Shown in pieces: positions 9,074-18,045 of a stretch of DNA of 64,000 nt (its first letter is position 1; every line of letters begins with the position of its first letter). Source of the DNA: Bacteroidales bacterium (GTDB taxonomy: Bacteria; Bacteroidota; Bacteroidia; Bacteroidales; VadinHA17); contig JALHSP010000060.1 in the NCBI GenBank assembly GCA_022865305.1, forward strand, positions 40,181 to 104,180, given 5' to 3'. The position numbers and the translations under genes are program-made. Below the pieces are notes generated by a model. It was not told the origin of the DNA and did no database searches. It saw only the letters and a list, made by a program, of their open reading frames with translations.

Positions 9074-10138
9074 TTACTTTACTATTTCAATCTTGTCATC
9101 ATTAAGGAGTCTGGACTGCCCTTCTGAAACAAGCCTGTCTCCCTCCTTAATGTTTTCTGAAATGATCTCAAGGCGATCATCAAACCGTTTCCCTATCAAT
9201 ACTTCAATTCGTTTTGCAGTACCCTGGTTCTCAATAAAAACATACCTGATATTAGTTCCTTCCTGCATCAGGACTGTACCCGCCGGAACAACGAAAGTCT
9301 CTACCTCCCCAAGGTCCATTGAAACCCTTACAAACATTCCGGGTTTTAAAAGATCCTTCCTGTTAGGTACTTCAATCTCAGCAATAAAAGAGCGTGTGTC
9401 TGCATTTATCGTTGGAGCAACGCGGAAAATGAAACCGGAGAATTTTTCACTACCATAGACATCGGTAGTGATTTCAGCTTTCATTCCCTTTTTTATCATG
9501 GGGTAATATTGTTCTGATATCCCGACATTTACCTTTAACGGGTTAACCTGCATCACAGTCACAATGGCTGATCTTCCTGATGTTGTTGTAGGAGTACCTG
9601 AATACATTTCTCCATCTTCGAAATATTTTCCTGTCACAACTCCATAGAATGGAGCTTTCAACAGTGTGTTCTGCTCCATGAATTCAACATTTGTTTTCAG
9701 AACATCGTATTGAGTCTTCATCTGGTCGTACTGCTGCTGTTTGGCGCTTCCTGCTCTTAAAAGAGTATCGAGTCTTGAAAGGTCTTTTGCCACGTTTGCG
9801 AGCTGCACTTTCTGCTGGTAAAGCTGTGTGCGGTCCATAAGAAAGAGGTCATTTCCTTTATTGACCCTGTCACCAACTTCTACATATATCTTATCTATTC
9901 TTCCCGGTGTTGAAGGGGCCATGTTCACCTCTTCAAAGGGAAGGATAGTAGCAGTATAATCTATTGTTCTGGCGATTTTTGTTTTTGCAAGGGTGGTAAC
10001 CTGTACCGGGATAGCTGCTTTTTCTTCAGCTGTTGTATTGCTCTGTGAGGCTGCTGGCTGATTGGCATTCTTTGATGAACAGGCTGAAAGGATCAGGCTG
10101 CTTATCAGTATTGCCAAAATTGATTTTGTGTATTTCAT
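9074..10138 (-). CDS. RND efflux membrane fusion protein (periplasmic adaptor)
   Basis: A 354-residue adaptor linking the inner membrane pump to the TolC channel. The N-terminus is a lipoprotein signal (lipobox SACSS, Cys about residue 20). It is followed by a lipoyl/barrel-sandwich half (DYTATILPFEEVNMAPSTPG), a short alpha-helical hairpin (LANVAKDLSRLDTLLRAGSAKQQQYDQ), the second lipoyl half (LLKAPFYGVVTGKYFEDGE), then beta-barrel and membrane-proximal domains. The gene is 30 bp downstream of the TolC-like gene and 24 bp upstream of the pump, in the order expected for a co-transcribed tripartite system. Confidence 0.94.
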   Translation of the reverse strand: MKYTKSILAILISSLILSACSSKNANQPAASQSNTTAEEKAAIPVQVTTLAKTKIARTIDYTATILPFEEVNMAPSTPGRIDKIYVEVGDRVNKGNDLFLMDRTQLYQQKVQLANVAKDLSRLDTLLRAGSAKQQQYDQMKTQYDVLKTNVEFMEQNTLLKAPFYGVVTGKYFEDGEMYSGTPTTTSGRSAIVTVMQVNPLKVNVGISEQYYPMIKKGMKAEITTDVYGSEKFSGFIFRVAPTINADTRSFIAEIEVPNRKDLLKPGMFVRVSMDLGEVETFVVPAGTVLMQEGTNIRYVFIENQGTAKRIEVLIGKRFDDRLEIISENIKEGDRLVSEGQSRLLNDDKIEIVK

Positions 10139-10168
10139 TATCTTCTTTATTAAATATTCTTTAATTAA

Positions 10169-11512
10169 TTACATGTTACTCAATAGTTTGTCAAGTGCAA
10201 GCTTTGTCTGCAGAAGATTCATCAGGGCGGATATGTAATTGTTTTCCGCCTGAAGGTAAAGTGAGTTCGCCTGTGTCAGATCGAGGCTGGAGGCCATTCC
10301 CTGCTTGAATTTGTTTTCGGTGCTGGTATAAACTCTTTTCGAAACATCAATGTTGGCCTTCTGTAAATTATATTGTTCACGGGCACTCACCAGGTTGTAC
10401 CTTAACTGCTTTTCCTGCAGCAATAGCTGCTCCGTGACCATTTCCCTTCCAGTACGGGTCTTCTCAAGGTTTATCTGGGCTTGTTTTATCTTTGAATATC
10501 TGGTGCCAGTGGCAAATATCGGAACCGACAGCTGGAGCCCGATAATTGAGTTTGGGAACCAACTCATACTGTTGAGTTTGTTACCCATCCCGTTCTCAGA
10601 ATAGGTATAAAAACCTGATAGCGAAGGCATTATCGTTGATTTTTGCATTTTTAACGATAGCTCTGACATCTGCTCCTGACTTGCAACCAGTTTGTAACTA
10701 AGGTTCCCCTTTACATCAAATCCAGTAGAAAGAATCTGGGCAATATTAACCTTTTCCACTATCGACTCCAGCGATTCTGTAAGAATGATCCTGGTTTCAG
10801 GTGAAACGCCCAACAGAAACCTGAGCATGTTATAATTCACCTCGAGGGTCCTCTCCATCGAGCTTTTGGTATTCTCCATCATCGAAACGTTTGATACCAT
10901 CTGGTCAACATCGGTTGCTTCAGCCATTCCTGCAGAAAGCATGGAGCGGATCGACTTCAGTGTCTCATTCAGAACGGCAATATTACCGTCAAGTATTTTC
11001 ATTGACTCGACCGATACCAGTATAAGATAATAACTTATTATCACCGATTCCTTTGTATCCTGCTCTGCCCTTTCAACATTAAGGCCGGAAAGTTTCTTTG
11101 CCAGGGTTGCTGTCTGAATTCCTACAATATAAGGCGCATTAAAGATCGCTGTTGAGGCGGTTACTCCATACGATAAATCATACGTCGTCCCAAATTTGAA
11201 TGCAGTTTGAACTCCATTCATGTCAATAATCCTGGTCATTATAATCAGGTTGTCATTTATGGAGGCGCTGGTGTTGACCTGTAAGAGGCCTGCAGAAATC
11301 GCTTCCCAGAGTCCATATCTTGATGCCTCAGCATCATATTTGGCTGACTTTATGCTCTTATTGTATGCCAGGGCATAATCATGAGCCTCCTTGAGAGAAA
11401 GTTTCAGTTCACCGCTGTTTTCCTGTGCCAGTGAAATGGTTCCGGGGAAAAGCAGTAAAAATGAGGCTGCTATTAAAAATTTGCTTTTCATATAATCTGT
11501 TTTATTCTTCAT
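10169..11512 (-). CDS. TolC-like outer membrane efflux protein
   Basis: A 447-residue outer membrane factor with a signal peptide (hydrophobic FLIAASFLLLFPGTISLAQ) and two OEP repeats rich in long amphipathic helices. The pattern LSLKEAHDYALAYNKSIKSAKYDAE opens repeat one; the C-terminal repeat has the matching helical hairpin ending FKQGMASSLDLTQANSLYLQAENN. It forms the trimeric exit channel for the RND system encoded downstream. The annotated start has an upstream MKNKTDY; the internal ATG at residue 8 (MKSKFLIAAS) gives a more typical signal peptide and may be the true start. Confidence 0.92.
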   Translation of the reverse strand: MKNKTDYMKSKFLIAASFLLLFPGTISLAQENSGELKLSLKEAHDYALAYNKSIKSAKYDAEASRYGLWEAISAGLLQVNTSASINDNLIIMTRIIDMNGVQTAFKFGTTYDLSYGVTASTAIFNAPYIVGIQTATLAKKLSGLNVERAEQDTKESVIISYYLILVSVESMKILDGNIAVLNETLKSIRSMLSAGMAEATDVDQMVSNVSMMENTKSSMERTLEVNYNMLRFLLGVSPETRIILTESLESIVEKVNIAQILSTGFDVKGNLSYKLVASQEQMSELSLKMQKSTIMPSLSGFYTYSENGMGNKLNSMSWFPNSIIGLQLSVPIFATGTRYSKIKQAQINLEKTRTGREMVTEQLLLQEKQLRYNLVSAREQYNLQKANIDVSKRVYTSTENKFKQGMASSLDLTQANSLYLQAENNYISALMNLLQTKLALDKLLSNM

Positions 11513-11542
11513 TCAATTTATGTTGCTTTATAAAGAGATTAA

Positions 11543-12148
11543 TTATTTTTTCTTTTCATGGAAGTTTATAAGATCAAGACCTTTTTGTGTCGATATCCCC
11601 CTCAGGTAGTTGAGATAAAAATTCCTGATAACATCTTTATTAAGAAAATCATCGGGAGGGAAAACACTCTTATCATTTGACATGCGTGCCACCTCCAGCA
11701 TGCATTTATTGATAATCTCGACATCAATGTCCTTCCTGAAAACGCCCTCTCTGATGCCTCGCTCTATGATTTCCGAATTATTATTGATATACGGAAGCTC
11801 ATTCAGTTCATCGAGTTTTTTCATTACATCATGATGATGACGTTTCATATCCATCTGAAAAGCCGGACTCATATTCTGAAAATGATCCCTCATCAGATCT
11901 AGCATTTTAAAAATGGCTTCAATTACATTTTCTGACTCATTAAGTATTTTTGTCATTACCTCCCGTTGCCTGACAGCCATCCATCTGAGTACACCCCTGA
12001 GCAGTTCATCTTTATCTTTGAACACCTCGTAAATTGTCCTTTTCGAGATACCCATATGATTTGCAAGCATATCCATCGTTACTGCCCTTAACCCATAAGT
12101 CCGGAACATCAATGCAGCATCTTCTATTATTCTTTGCCTGTAATCCAT
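11543..12148 (-). CDS. TetR/AcrR-family transcriptional regulator
   Basis: A 201-residue regulator with an N-terminal TetR helix-turn-helix at residues about 7-50 (IIEDAALMFRTYGLRAVTMD, then ANHMGISKRTIYEVFKDKDEL) and an all-helical ligand-binding C-terminal domain. It is the first gene of the efflux operon, 30 bp before the TolC-like gene, so autoregulated repression of the pump relieved by a ligand is the likely role (inference from family and context). The upstream 100 bp are AT-rich, and I did not find a convincing palindromic operator. Confidence 0.9.
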   Translation of the reverse strand: MDYRQRIIEDAALMFRTYGLRAVTMDMLANHMGISKRTIYEVFKDKDELLRGVLRWMAVRQREVMTKILNESENVIEAIFKMLDLMRDHFQNMSPAFQMDMKRHHHDVMKKLDELNELPYINNNSEIIERGIREGVFRKDIDVEIINKCMLEVARMSNDKSVFPPDDFLNKDVIRNFYLNYLRGISTQKGLDLINFHEKKK

Positions 12149-12257
12149 CTTTAAAATTAAAACGCTGCAAAAATGAGAAAACTATTTTAGTTTACAAAGT
12201 TTTCTTAGCTAAATTCCGGTTATTTTCAGTAAAAAGCTGAAATTTACCGGTGAATGG

Positions 12258-12299
12258 AGGTACGGCCCCCCTATATAGGGGGGTTGGGGGGTTAGCTAC
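12258..12299. repeat. Short GC-rich palindrome
   Basis: A C-run/TATATA/G-run palindrome (CCCCCCTATATAGGGGGG) followed by a G-rich tail and TTAGCTAC. It resembles the boundaries of the other GC-rich intergenic elements in this window and sits between the tetR promoter side and the PhzF-like gene. Confidence 0.45.
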
Positions 12300-12332
12300 T
12301 TGACCATAAAGCCGTTTTATAAACTAAATACT

Positions 12333-13133
12333 ATGACAAACTCCAGACTTATCTACCAGGTCGACGCATTCACCGACCAGCCGTTTAAAGGAAATCCTGC
12401 CGGTGTATGCATTCTTGAAAAAGAAATGCCGGATGAATGGATGCAGAATGTCGCTGCAGAAATGAATTTATCAGAGACTGCATTTATTATCAGAGTAAAG
12501 AAGGAATACCTGATAAGGTTTTTTTCTCCCGAAGCTGAGATACCACTTTGCGGTCATGCGACTCTCTCTTCTGCCCATATTATGTTTGAGGCAGGTGTGG
12601 TGAGCAGAAAAGAAAAAATTACATTCCTGTCAAAATCCGGCAAATTAATTATAGGTAATTCAGGCAGCTGGATAATAATGAATTTCCCTTCATATCCTCT
12701 TAAGCCAATTAAAATACCTGGGGGAATCAATAAAATTATTGGCATAAAACCTGTAGAACTTTATCGGACAGGACACGGATGGACCTTTGCACTTTTAAAA
12801 AACGAATATGAAGTCAGGGATCTGAAACCTGATTTTAAGCTAATGAAAAACTCGGAATTCGGAGACCTTATCGTAACTGCACCTTCCGCAGACAGAAACT
12901 ATGATTTCTGTGTACGGTGCTTTGCTCCTGCGCTTGGTATTGATGAAGATCCGGTGACAGGATCGGCACATTGCGCACTGGTTCCATTCTGGTATGATAA
13001 AACCGGGAAGAAGGAATTTGTTTCCCATCAGGTATCAAGTAGAGGTGGCATTTTAAGAGTGAAAAAGAAGGGCGACAGGGTAGAAATTTCCGGGCAGGCA
13101 AGAACAATATTTAGGGCTGAGTTATTTGTGTAA
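12333..13133 (+). CDS. PhzF-family isomerase/epimerase-like protein
   Basis: A 266-residue PhzF/YddE-fold enzyme; the reading frame opens at 12300, but the ATG at 12333 (MTNSRLIYQVDAFTDQPF) matches the family start. The two-lobed diaminopimelate epimerase-like fold shows the diagnostic motifs DAFTDQPFKGNPAGVC, NLSETAF with the catalytic Glu, CGHATLSSAH, and DEDPVTGSAHC. Family members isomerise small acidic metabolites, with phenazine synthesis only the founding example; there are no other phenazine genes here, so the substrate is unknown. The gene stands alone and converges on a T9SS cargo gene 27 bp away. Confidence 0.88.
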   Translation: MTNSRLIYQVDAFTDQPFKGNPAGVCILEKEMPDEWMQNVAAEMNLSETAFIIRVKKEYLIRFFSPEAEIPLCGHATLSSAHIMFEAGVVSRKEKITFLSKSGKLIIGNSGSWIIMNFPSYPLKPIKIPGGINKIIGIKPVELYRTGHGWTFALLKNEYEVRDLKPDFKLMKNSEFGDLIVTAPSADRNYDFCVRCFAPALGIDEDPVTGSAHCALVPFWYDKTGKKEFVSHQVSSRGGILRVKKKGDRVEISGQARTIFRAELFV

Positions 13134-13160
13134 AAATGGTACGAAGGCTCAGAGGCGCCT

Positions 13161-14411
13161 TTATCTATACAGATAGACGAATCCCCGATGTTCCTTACTA
13201 TCGTATATGACATCATCCCACCCGTAAGCACGTATTATATAGAAATATACGCCGGGGCTGGCTTTTATTGAGGAGTTGTTGATATTCCCATCCCAGCCTG
13301 TCCACTCTTTAAGAATTTCCCCTTCACCATAGAATCCATACACTTTAATGCCTGACCGGCTGAAGACCTCCACACTGATAAACCTTAGCGATTTTGAATC
13401 GACCATGAACAAGTCGTTATAGCCATCGCCGTCAGGAGTAAAAACATTAGGAATATTTAAAGATGACAGATCAACCACTATTTTATCGAACCTCAGTGAA
13501 TCAATACAACGGAGTTCGCTTTCTATAGTCAGCAATACAGAGTAATCGCCCGGCTTATAATAAATATGTGGCGGCGGATCCTGGAGGTAAGAAACAGAAT
13601 CGTCACCAAACTCCCATTTATAAATATAACCCCGAATTGATTTGTTTGTAAAATTGACTTCCAGCGGTGCCTCTCCCTCAGTAGGATCAGGTGTAAAATC
13701 AGCCTTAACATGTATCGACTCATAAAAGAATGATGATTCGCTGCTGCATCCAAGGCTGAATACCTGAAATTTATAAGTTACATCCTCCATGGGTAACCTG
13801 TAGATTTTATTTGGAGGTGGTGTATTCGTAATTATCGGATCTAAGTAATAATCGGGAACCGGGATAAAAGATGAAGGTGATGAAGACCATAAAAATGTAA
13901 TCTCGTTATCTAATGAAAGAGACGAACCATTATAAATATTCCTGTAAAAGAAATTATGGATTGCAGCAGCAGTATCTCCGTTCAAAGCAATCCTGTCACA
14001 CAATCGTTGTTGTAAACCAGCTGCTGCAATTGGTGGTTCATCAAAAAAAATCCATCCTACAAGGCTTGTATCATAAAATCCGGCACTATCAATATTCACT
14101 TTATAACCGCCTTCAGTAAGGTTTTCAACTGAAGAATTAATTACACCGGATTCTGATTTCATAGATGTACTGAAACTATTGGTCCCGTTATTCCACTTGT
14201 ACCATGAAAAATTAAATGGTCCTGCACCCTCTGGACTGCTTGCAGTCAGTTTTCCTCTCTCAGTTCCTGTCTTATTGCAATAAAAAAAGGCAGGATCCTT
14301 TGGCGAGTACGAAGTATATCTTACTGTGTTCGATCCGGGAGCAGTCAGCTGGGCCAGCAACGACAACGGCATTATCAGTATTACAAATAAAAGCCAAAAA
14401 CGCACAGGCAA
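13161..14411 (-). CDS. Secreted PKD-domain protein with T9SS type B C-terminal sorting domain
   Basis: A 416-residue exported protein with an N-terminal signal peptide (FWLLFVILIMPLSLLAQ). A PKD-like domain lies at about 232-310 (PTEGEAPLEVNFTNKS, YKWEFGDDS, PGDYSVLLTI). The C-terminal 95 residues are a gliding-motility-associated/type B sorting domain: IPNVFTPDGDGYNDLF, then VFSRSGIKVY, WDGNINNSS, and SPGVYFYIIRAYG. Such domains direct cargo through the type IX secretion system to the cell surface, so the cell should encode a T9SS elsewhere. The ligand or function of the N-terminal half is unknown. It is a single gene convergent with the PhzF-like gene. Confidence 0.88.
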   Translation of the reverse strand: MPVRFWLLFVILIMPLSLLAQLTAPGSNTVRYTSYSPKDPAFFYCNKTGTERGKLTASSPEGAGPFNFSWYKWNNGTNSFSTSMKSESGVINSSVENLTEGGYKVNIDSAGFYDTSLVGWIFFDEPPIAAAGLQQRLCDRIALNGDTAAAIHNFFYRNIYNGSSLSLDNEITFLWSSSPSSFIPVPDYYLDPIITNTPPPNKIYRLPMEDVTYKFQVFSLGCSSESSFFYESIHVKADFTPDPTEGEAPLEVNFTNKSIRGYIYKWEFGDDSVSYLQDPPPHIYYKPGDYSVLLTIESELRCIDSLRFDKIVVDLSSLNIPNVFTPDGDGYNDLFMVDSKSLRFISVEVFSRSGIKVYGFYGEGEILKEWTGWDGNINNSSIKASPGVYFYIIRAYGWDDVIYDSKEHRGFVYLYR

Positions 14412-14597
14412 TCTGAAATTTAAATAATAACGGATTATATATACCTATTTGTATAATCCCCTGCAATATTAATAAAATCCAATCATATTTTTATTAGCCG
14501 CAGCACCGTGATGCATCACCGTGCTACGGATGGATTCTTGTTAATAAATAATCCGATATTCATTCCGGATTTTCTGTTTCATTGATCGTGATATTGT

Positions 14598-14605
14598 TAA
14601 ATTTG
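14598..14605 (+). promoter_or_regulatory. Candidate -7 element of the UvrD-like helicase gene
   Basis: TAAATTTG fits TAnnTTTG and lies about 34 bp upstream of ATG 14639. The -33 element is poor (TTTC near 14577), so the call is tentative. Confidence 0.35.
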
Positions 14606-14638
14606 TTTCTTCCGGTATGCTGTAATTCTGAAAAATAA

Positions 14639-16894
14639 ATGATCCATAACTATCTCAACGATCTGAATGATGCTCAGCAGAAAGCAGTTATAAATACTGA
14701 AGGCCCTGCACTTGTGATTGCAGGTGCCGGTGCCGGGAAAACACGGGTGCTTACTTACCGGATTGCTCATCTATTAAACAAAGGAGTCCCTGCCGGGAAA
14801 ATACTTGCACTTACTTTTACAAACAAAGCTGCAGGCGAAATGAAGGGGAGAATAGCAGGGATTGCCGGTCCCGAGATTGCCCGGTACCTGTGGATGGGAA
14901 CCTTTCACTCAATTTTTGCCAGGATTCTCAGGATTGAAGGGGAGAGGCAGGGATACAAGCCAAATTATACAATTTATGATGCGTCTGACTCTAAAAGCCT
15001 TATCAGATCAATAATAAAAGAACTTAACCTGGATGATAACATTTATAAACCAGGTGCAATTGCTGCAAGAATATCCACTGCAAAAAATAACCTGGTAACT
15101 GCAAGTATGTATTCGGCTGATCATGGTATGCGCGAATATGATAATGCAAGCCGTATGCACCTTATGGCTGATATTTACCGAATATATGCGATGCGCTGCT
15201 TTAAGGCTAATGCTATGGATTTTGACGACCTCCTCATGAATACAAATATACTGTTCAGGGATTTCCCTGAAGTACTCGCTGCTTATCAGGACAGATTCAG
15301 ATATATTCTGGTGGATGAATACCAGGATACAAACTATTCACAATATCTGATAGTTAAAAAGCTTGCAGCGGTGCACAGGAATTTATGCGTAGTGGGTGAT
15401 GATGCACAAAGCATCTACTCCTTTCGTGGCGCCCGGATTGAGAATATCCTGGAATTCAGGAATGATTACACTGATTATCAGCTTTTCAAACTTGAACAAA
15501 ATTACCGGTCAACCCAGACAATAGTCAATGCCGCCAATGAGATCATTGCAAATAACGATGGCCAGATACAGAAGGTAGTATATTCGAAAAATGAACCCGG
15601 AGAAAGGATCATGGTCTTGCAGGCGCTAACCGATATGGAGGAAGGATTTAATATTGCATCTGATATTTTTGATAAAAGATTTTCACAACAGTTGAACTGG
15701 TCAGATTTTGCTGTTCTCTACAGGACAAATGCCCAGAGCAGAATATTTGAGGAGACACTCCGCAGAAAAAATATTCCTTATAAAATTTATGGCGGTTTAT
15801 CATTTTATGAACGAAAAGAGATAAAGGATATTCTTGCTTATTTCAGAATGGTCATAAATCATGAAGATGAAGAGGCACTGAAAAGATCAATCAACTATCC
15901 TAAAAGAGGTATTGGAGATACAACTGTGCAAAAGATCTTTGAACTGTCGGCTGAACTGAATATTACACCATGGAGCATTATCGCGGAAAGCGGGAAATAC
16001 ATCGAACATTTTAATGCCGGAACTCTAAAGAAACTGCTGGGTTATGTTGAAATGATAAATACTTTTTCGCTTAACTGTGGAACCCTGGATGCTTTTGTAA
16101 AAGCCAAAGAGATAGCATTCGGTTCCGGAATAATGAAGGAACTGAGAGACGGGAAACTACCCGAGGAGATAAGCCGTATTGAAAATATCGAGGAGCTGCT
16201 GAATGGGATAAAGATATTCACTGAAGGTGCCGAAACCAACGGTGAACCATCAACACTTGAAGCATATCTGGCCAATGTCGCATTGCTGACTGATCAGGAT
16301 AATGAAAAAGATGAAGACCGTGATAAAGTCACCCTGATGACGATGCATTCAGCTAAAGGATTGGAATTCAAACATGTATACATTGTCGGAATGGAAGATA
16401 CACTTTTCCCGTCCCCCTTGTCAGCCGGCAGTGCCCGCGAGCTCGAGGAAGAGAGACGCCTGTTCTATGTAGCTCTAACCCGTGCTGAAAAGCAGGCAAC
16501 GCTGAGCTATGCGCTTAACAGGTATAAATGGGGAAATCTTGAAAGAAGTAATCCAAGCAGGTTCCTGCATGAAATTGATAAGAAATTCTTAAACTTTCCT
16601 CAGACAGGAGGTAAACCTTTCAGAACATCCTTTCTTCGCGAGGAGCCTCAGCCTTATCCTGCAAGAGCAAGGCTTAAAAAAGCCGGAAATTACCTTGCAC
16701 AAAACTCCACATCCTTTAGTGGCAGTGATCCATCAGAGTTTTCAGAAGGCGATGCCGTACTTCATGACAGATTTGGTAACGGATTGATTGTTTCCATCGA
16801 AGGGGAACCTCCAAACACTACTGCCTCTGTAGAATTCGAAACAAATGGCAGGAAAAAGCTTCTGCTCAGGTTTGCTAAGCTGAAGAAGATTTGA
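14639..16894 (+). CDS. UvrD/PcrA-family ATP-dependent DNA helicase
   Basis: A 751-residue superfamily 1A helicase acting 3' to 5' in nucleotide excision and mismatch repair and in clearing recombination intermediates. It shows the Q-motif LNDAQQKAV, Walker A AGAGAGKT (28-35), motif Ia LTFTNKAAGEMKGR, motif II VDEYQDTN, motif III GDDAQSIYSFRGA, motif IV LEQNYRST, motif V VTLMTMHSAKGLEF, and motif VI EERRLFYVALTRAEKQ. The C-terminus (about 700-751) is the small Tudor-like domain of PcrA/UvrD (EGDAVLHDRFGNGLIVSIEG). Length and motifs are complete. It could equally be labelled pcrA or uvrD; Rep is less likely given the C-terminal domain. Confidence 0.93.
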   Translation: MIHNYLNDLNDAQQKAVINTEGPALVIAGAGAGKTRVLTYRIAHLLNKGVPAGKILALTFTNKAAGEMKGRIAGIAGPEIARYLWMGTFHSIFARILRIEGERQGYKPNYTIYDASDSKSLIRSIIKELNLDDNIYKPGAIAARISTAKNNLVTASMYSADHGMREYDNASRMHLMADIYRIYAMRCFKANAMDFDDLLMNTNILFRDFPEVLAAYQDRFRYILVDEYQDTNYSQYLIVKKLAAVHRNLCVVGDDAQSIYSFRGARIENILEFRNDYTDYQLFKLEQNYRSTQTIVNAANEIIANNDGQIQKVVYSKNEPGERIMVLQALTDMEEGFNIASDIFDKRFSQQLNWSDFAVLYRTNAQSRIFEETLRRKNIPYKIYGGLSFYERKEIKDILAYFRMVINHEDEEALKRSINYPKRGIGDTTVQKIFELSAELNITPWSIIAESGKYIEHFNAGTLKKLLGYVEMINTFSLNCGTLDAFVKAKEIAFGSGIMKELRDGKLPEEISRIENIEELLNGIKIFTEGAETNGEPSTLEAYLANVALLTDQDNEKDEDRDKVTLMTMHSAKGLEFKHVYIVGMEDTLFPSPLSAGSARELEEERRLFYVALTRAEKQATLSYALNRYKWGNLERSNPSRFLHEIDKKFLNFPQTGGKPFRTSFLREEPQPYPARARLKKAGNYLAQNSTSFSGSDPSEFSEGDAVLHDRFGNGLIVSIEGEPPNTTASVEFETNGRKKLLLRFAKLKKI

Positions 16895-16904
16895 CTCCCT
16901 AATC

Positions 16905-17045
16905 CCCCCTCTGTGTCCTCATGTACTCACCCCCCAAATCCCCTCACCTTTTATATTACCTCGCCCTAAATCCCTCTTTTTTCTTTCACCTCACCCCATA
17001 CCCCTCTCCTTCAGGAGAAGGGGGTCAGGGGGATGAGGTAAGTTA
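16905..17045. repeat. GC-rich intergenic repeat element related to 5453-5584
   Basis: The stretch carries GTACTCACCCCC at 16923-16934, identical to the ends of the 5453-5584 element, followed by C-rich text, an internal stem (CCCCTCTCCTTCAGGAGAAGGGGG, about 17000-17023) and a G-rich TGAGGTAA right end. The right terminus is degenerate. It separates the convergent helicase and membrane-protein genes and may terminate both. Confidence 0.55.
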
Positions 17046-17121
17046 ACCAGCAGAAAAAGAAAAAGCCTGCTTTAACGGCAGGCAGGAATGAGGAAAACTA
17101 AAGAAGAATGGGTGATTCTTT

Positions 17122-17874
17122 TTAAGCTGCAATCTGCTCAACTGGTTTCTCTTTCTCAAGAAGAACCGCCTGATAAAGTGATGCAAAGGAGCTTGATATC
17201 CAGATTAATGCAGGGAAAACGCCGACAAGAAACAGGATCAGGCCAAAAATGATGATGAAAAAAGATACAAAACCCATCAGGAATATGGTCCAGCCATGGC
17301 CCCTGGTAAGTCTCCAGCTCAACTCGACAGCTTCAATCGGATCAAGCTTCTTATCCATTACTATATATGGTACAAAAGCAAGTCTGCACGCAATTATTAT
17401 GCCCGGTACAATGAGAGCAAATAAACCCAGGACCACCAGGGCAATCACCAGAAGATTGGCAAGAATTATATTCAGATAGTTTTGCCAGAATCCCCTGATC
17501 AGTAATTCAAAATCAGGCTTAACTTTTCTGACTGCCTGGACAAAAATCATTTTACCGCCATACTTTACAACCGGTAATGCCAGAAAAACATAAAGTAAAG
17601 CAATCAAACCGATAAAAACTGCAAATACACCAATCGATGCAAGCCCGAAAATCTGTTCCCAGTCACCTTCCCATTTCCACGGGAAATTGTGAAAATCCGA
17701 GCCATCGAAATGGAAATCTAAACCTTTCATCGGACCTGTCAGTATGGCCAGGACGAAAACTACCAGGAATAACCTCAGGAAATTATCCGACATTACTCTC
17801 CATCCGGCACCAAAGCTGTCACCAAAGGTTGGAATCAATTTGTATTCTTTATTTGTTTCCATAGTTACATTCAT
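17122..17874 (-). CDS. Multi-spanning inner membrane protein of unknown function
   Basis: A 250-residue protein with about six hydrophobic segments (for example FLVVFVLAILTGPMKG, LVIALVVLGLFALIVPGIII, FVSFFIIIFGLILFLVGVFP). The motif LVPGIIIACRLAFVPYIVMDKKL followed by AVELSWRLTRGHGW is typical of a widespread integral-membrane family of unknown role (related to GlpQ-membrane-domain/DUF975-type proteins). It is divergent from the LuxR-type gene, and the shared intergenic region holds three TACTNNAGTA palindromes, so it is a plausible target of that regulator. A -7-like TACATTTG lies at 17906-17913 on its strand, about 30 bp before the start codon. Confidence 0.75.
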   Translation of the reverse strand: MNVTMETNKEYKLIPTFGDSFGAGWRVMSDNFLRLFLVVFVLAILTGPMKGLDFHFDGSDFHNFPWKWEGDWEQIFGLASIGVFAVFIGLIALLYVFLALPVVKYGGKMIFVQAVRKVKPDFELLIRGFWQNYLNIILANLLVIALVVLGLFALIVPGIIIACRLAFVPYIVMDKKLDPIEAVELSWRLTRGHGWTIFLMGFVSFFIIIFGLILFLVGVFPALIWISSSFASLYQAVLLEKEKPVEQIAA

Positions 17875-17938
17875 TTTTAAATAATATTATTTGAGTATTT
17901 CAAAGCAAATGTAAACCCTGTTTTTCCAACAGACTTAA

Positions 17939-17995
17939 TACTATAGTAGTGATTTTTCAGATTCCTACTTAAGTATGGGATGCAATACTTTAGTA
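17939..17995. promoter_or_regulatory. Three TACTNNAGTA palindromes between divergent genes
   Basis: Three 10-bp palindromes of the form TACT-NN-AGTA lie at 17939-17948 (AT), 17966-17975 (TA) and 17986-17995 (TT). The outer two are embedded in 15-bp direct repeats AATACTNTAGTAGTG. The nearest lies about 45 bp upstream of the predicted start of the minus-strand gene; all are upstream of ATG 18046 of the LuxR-type regulator. They look like binding sites for a dimeric regulator. Confidence 0.55.
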
Positions 17996-18045
17996 GTGCT
18001 TATTTTTTATTCAGGCATTTAAAGCGATTTTTATACCTTTATATT

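Noticed and set aside
17980..18045. Upstream start of the LuxR-type regulator
   Set aside because: It would run through a TACTNNAGTA palindrome; ATG 18046 begins directly at the first membrane helix.
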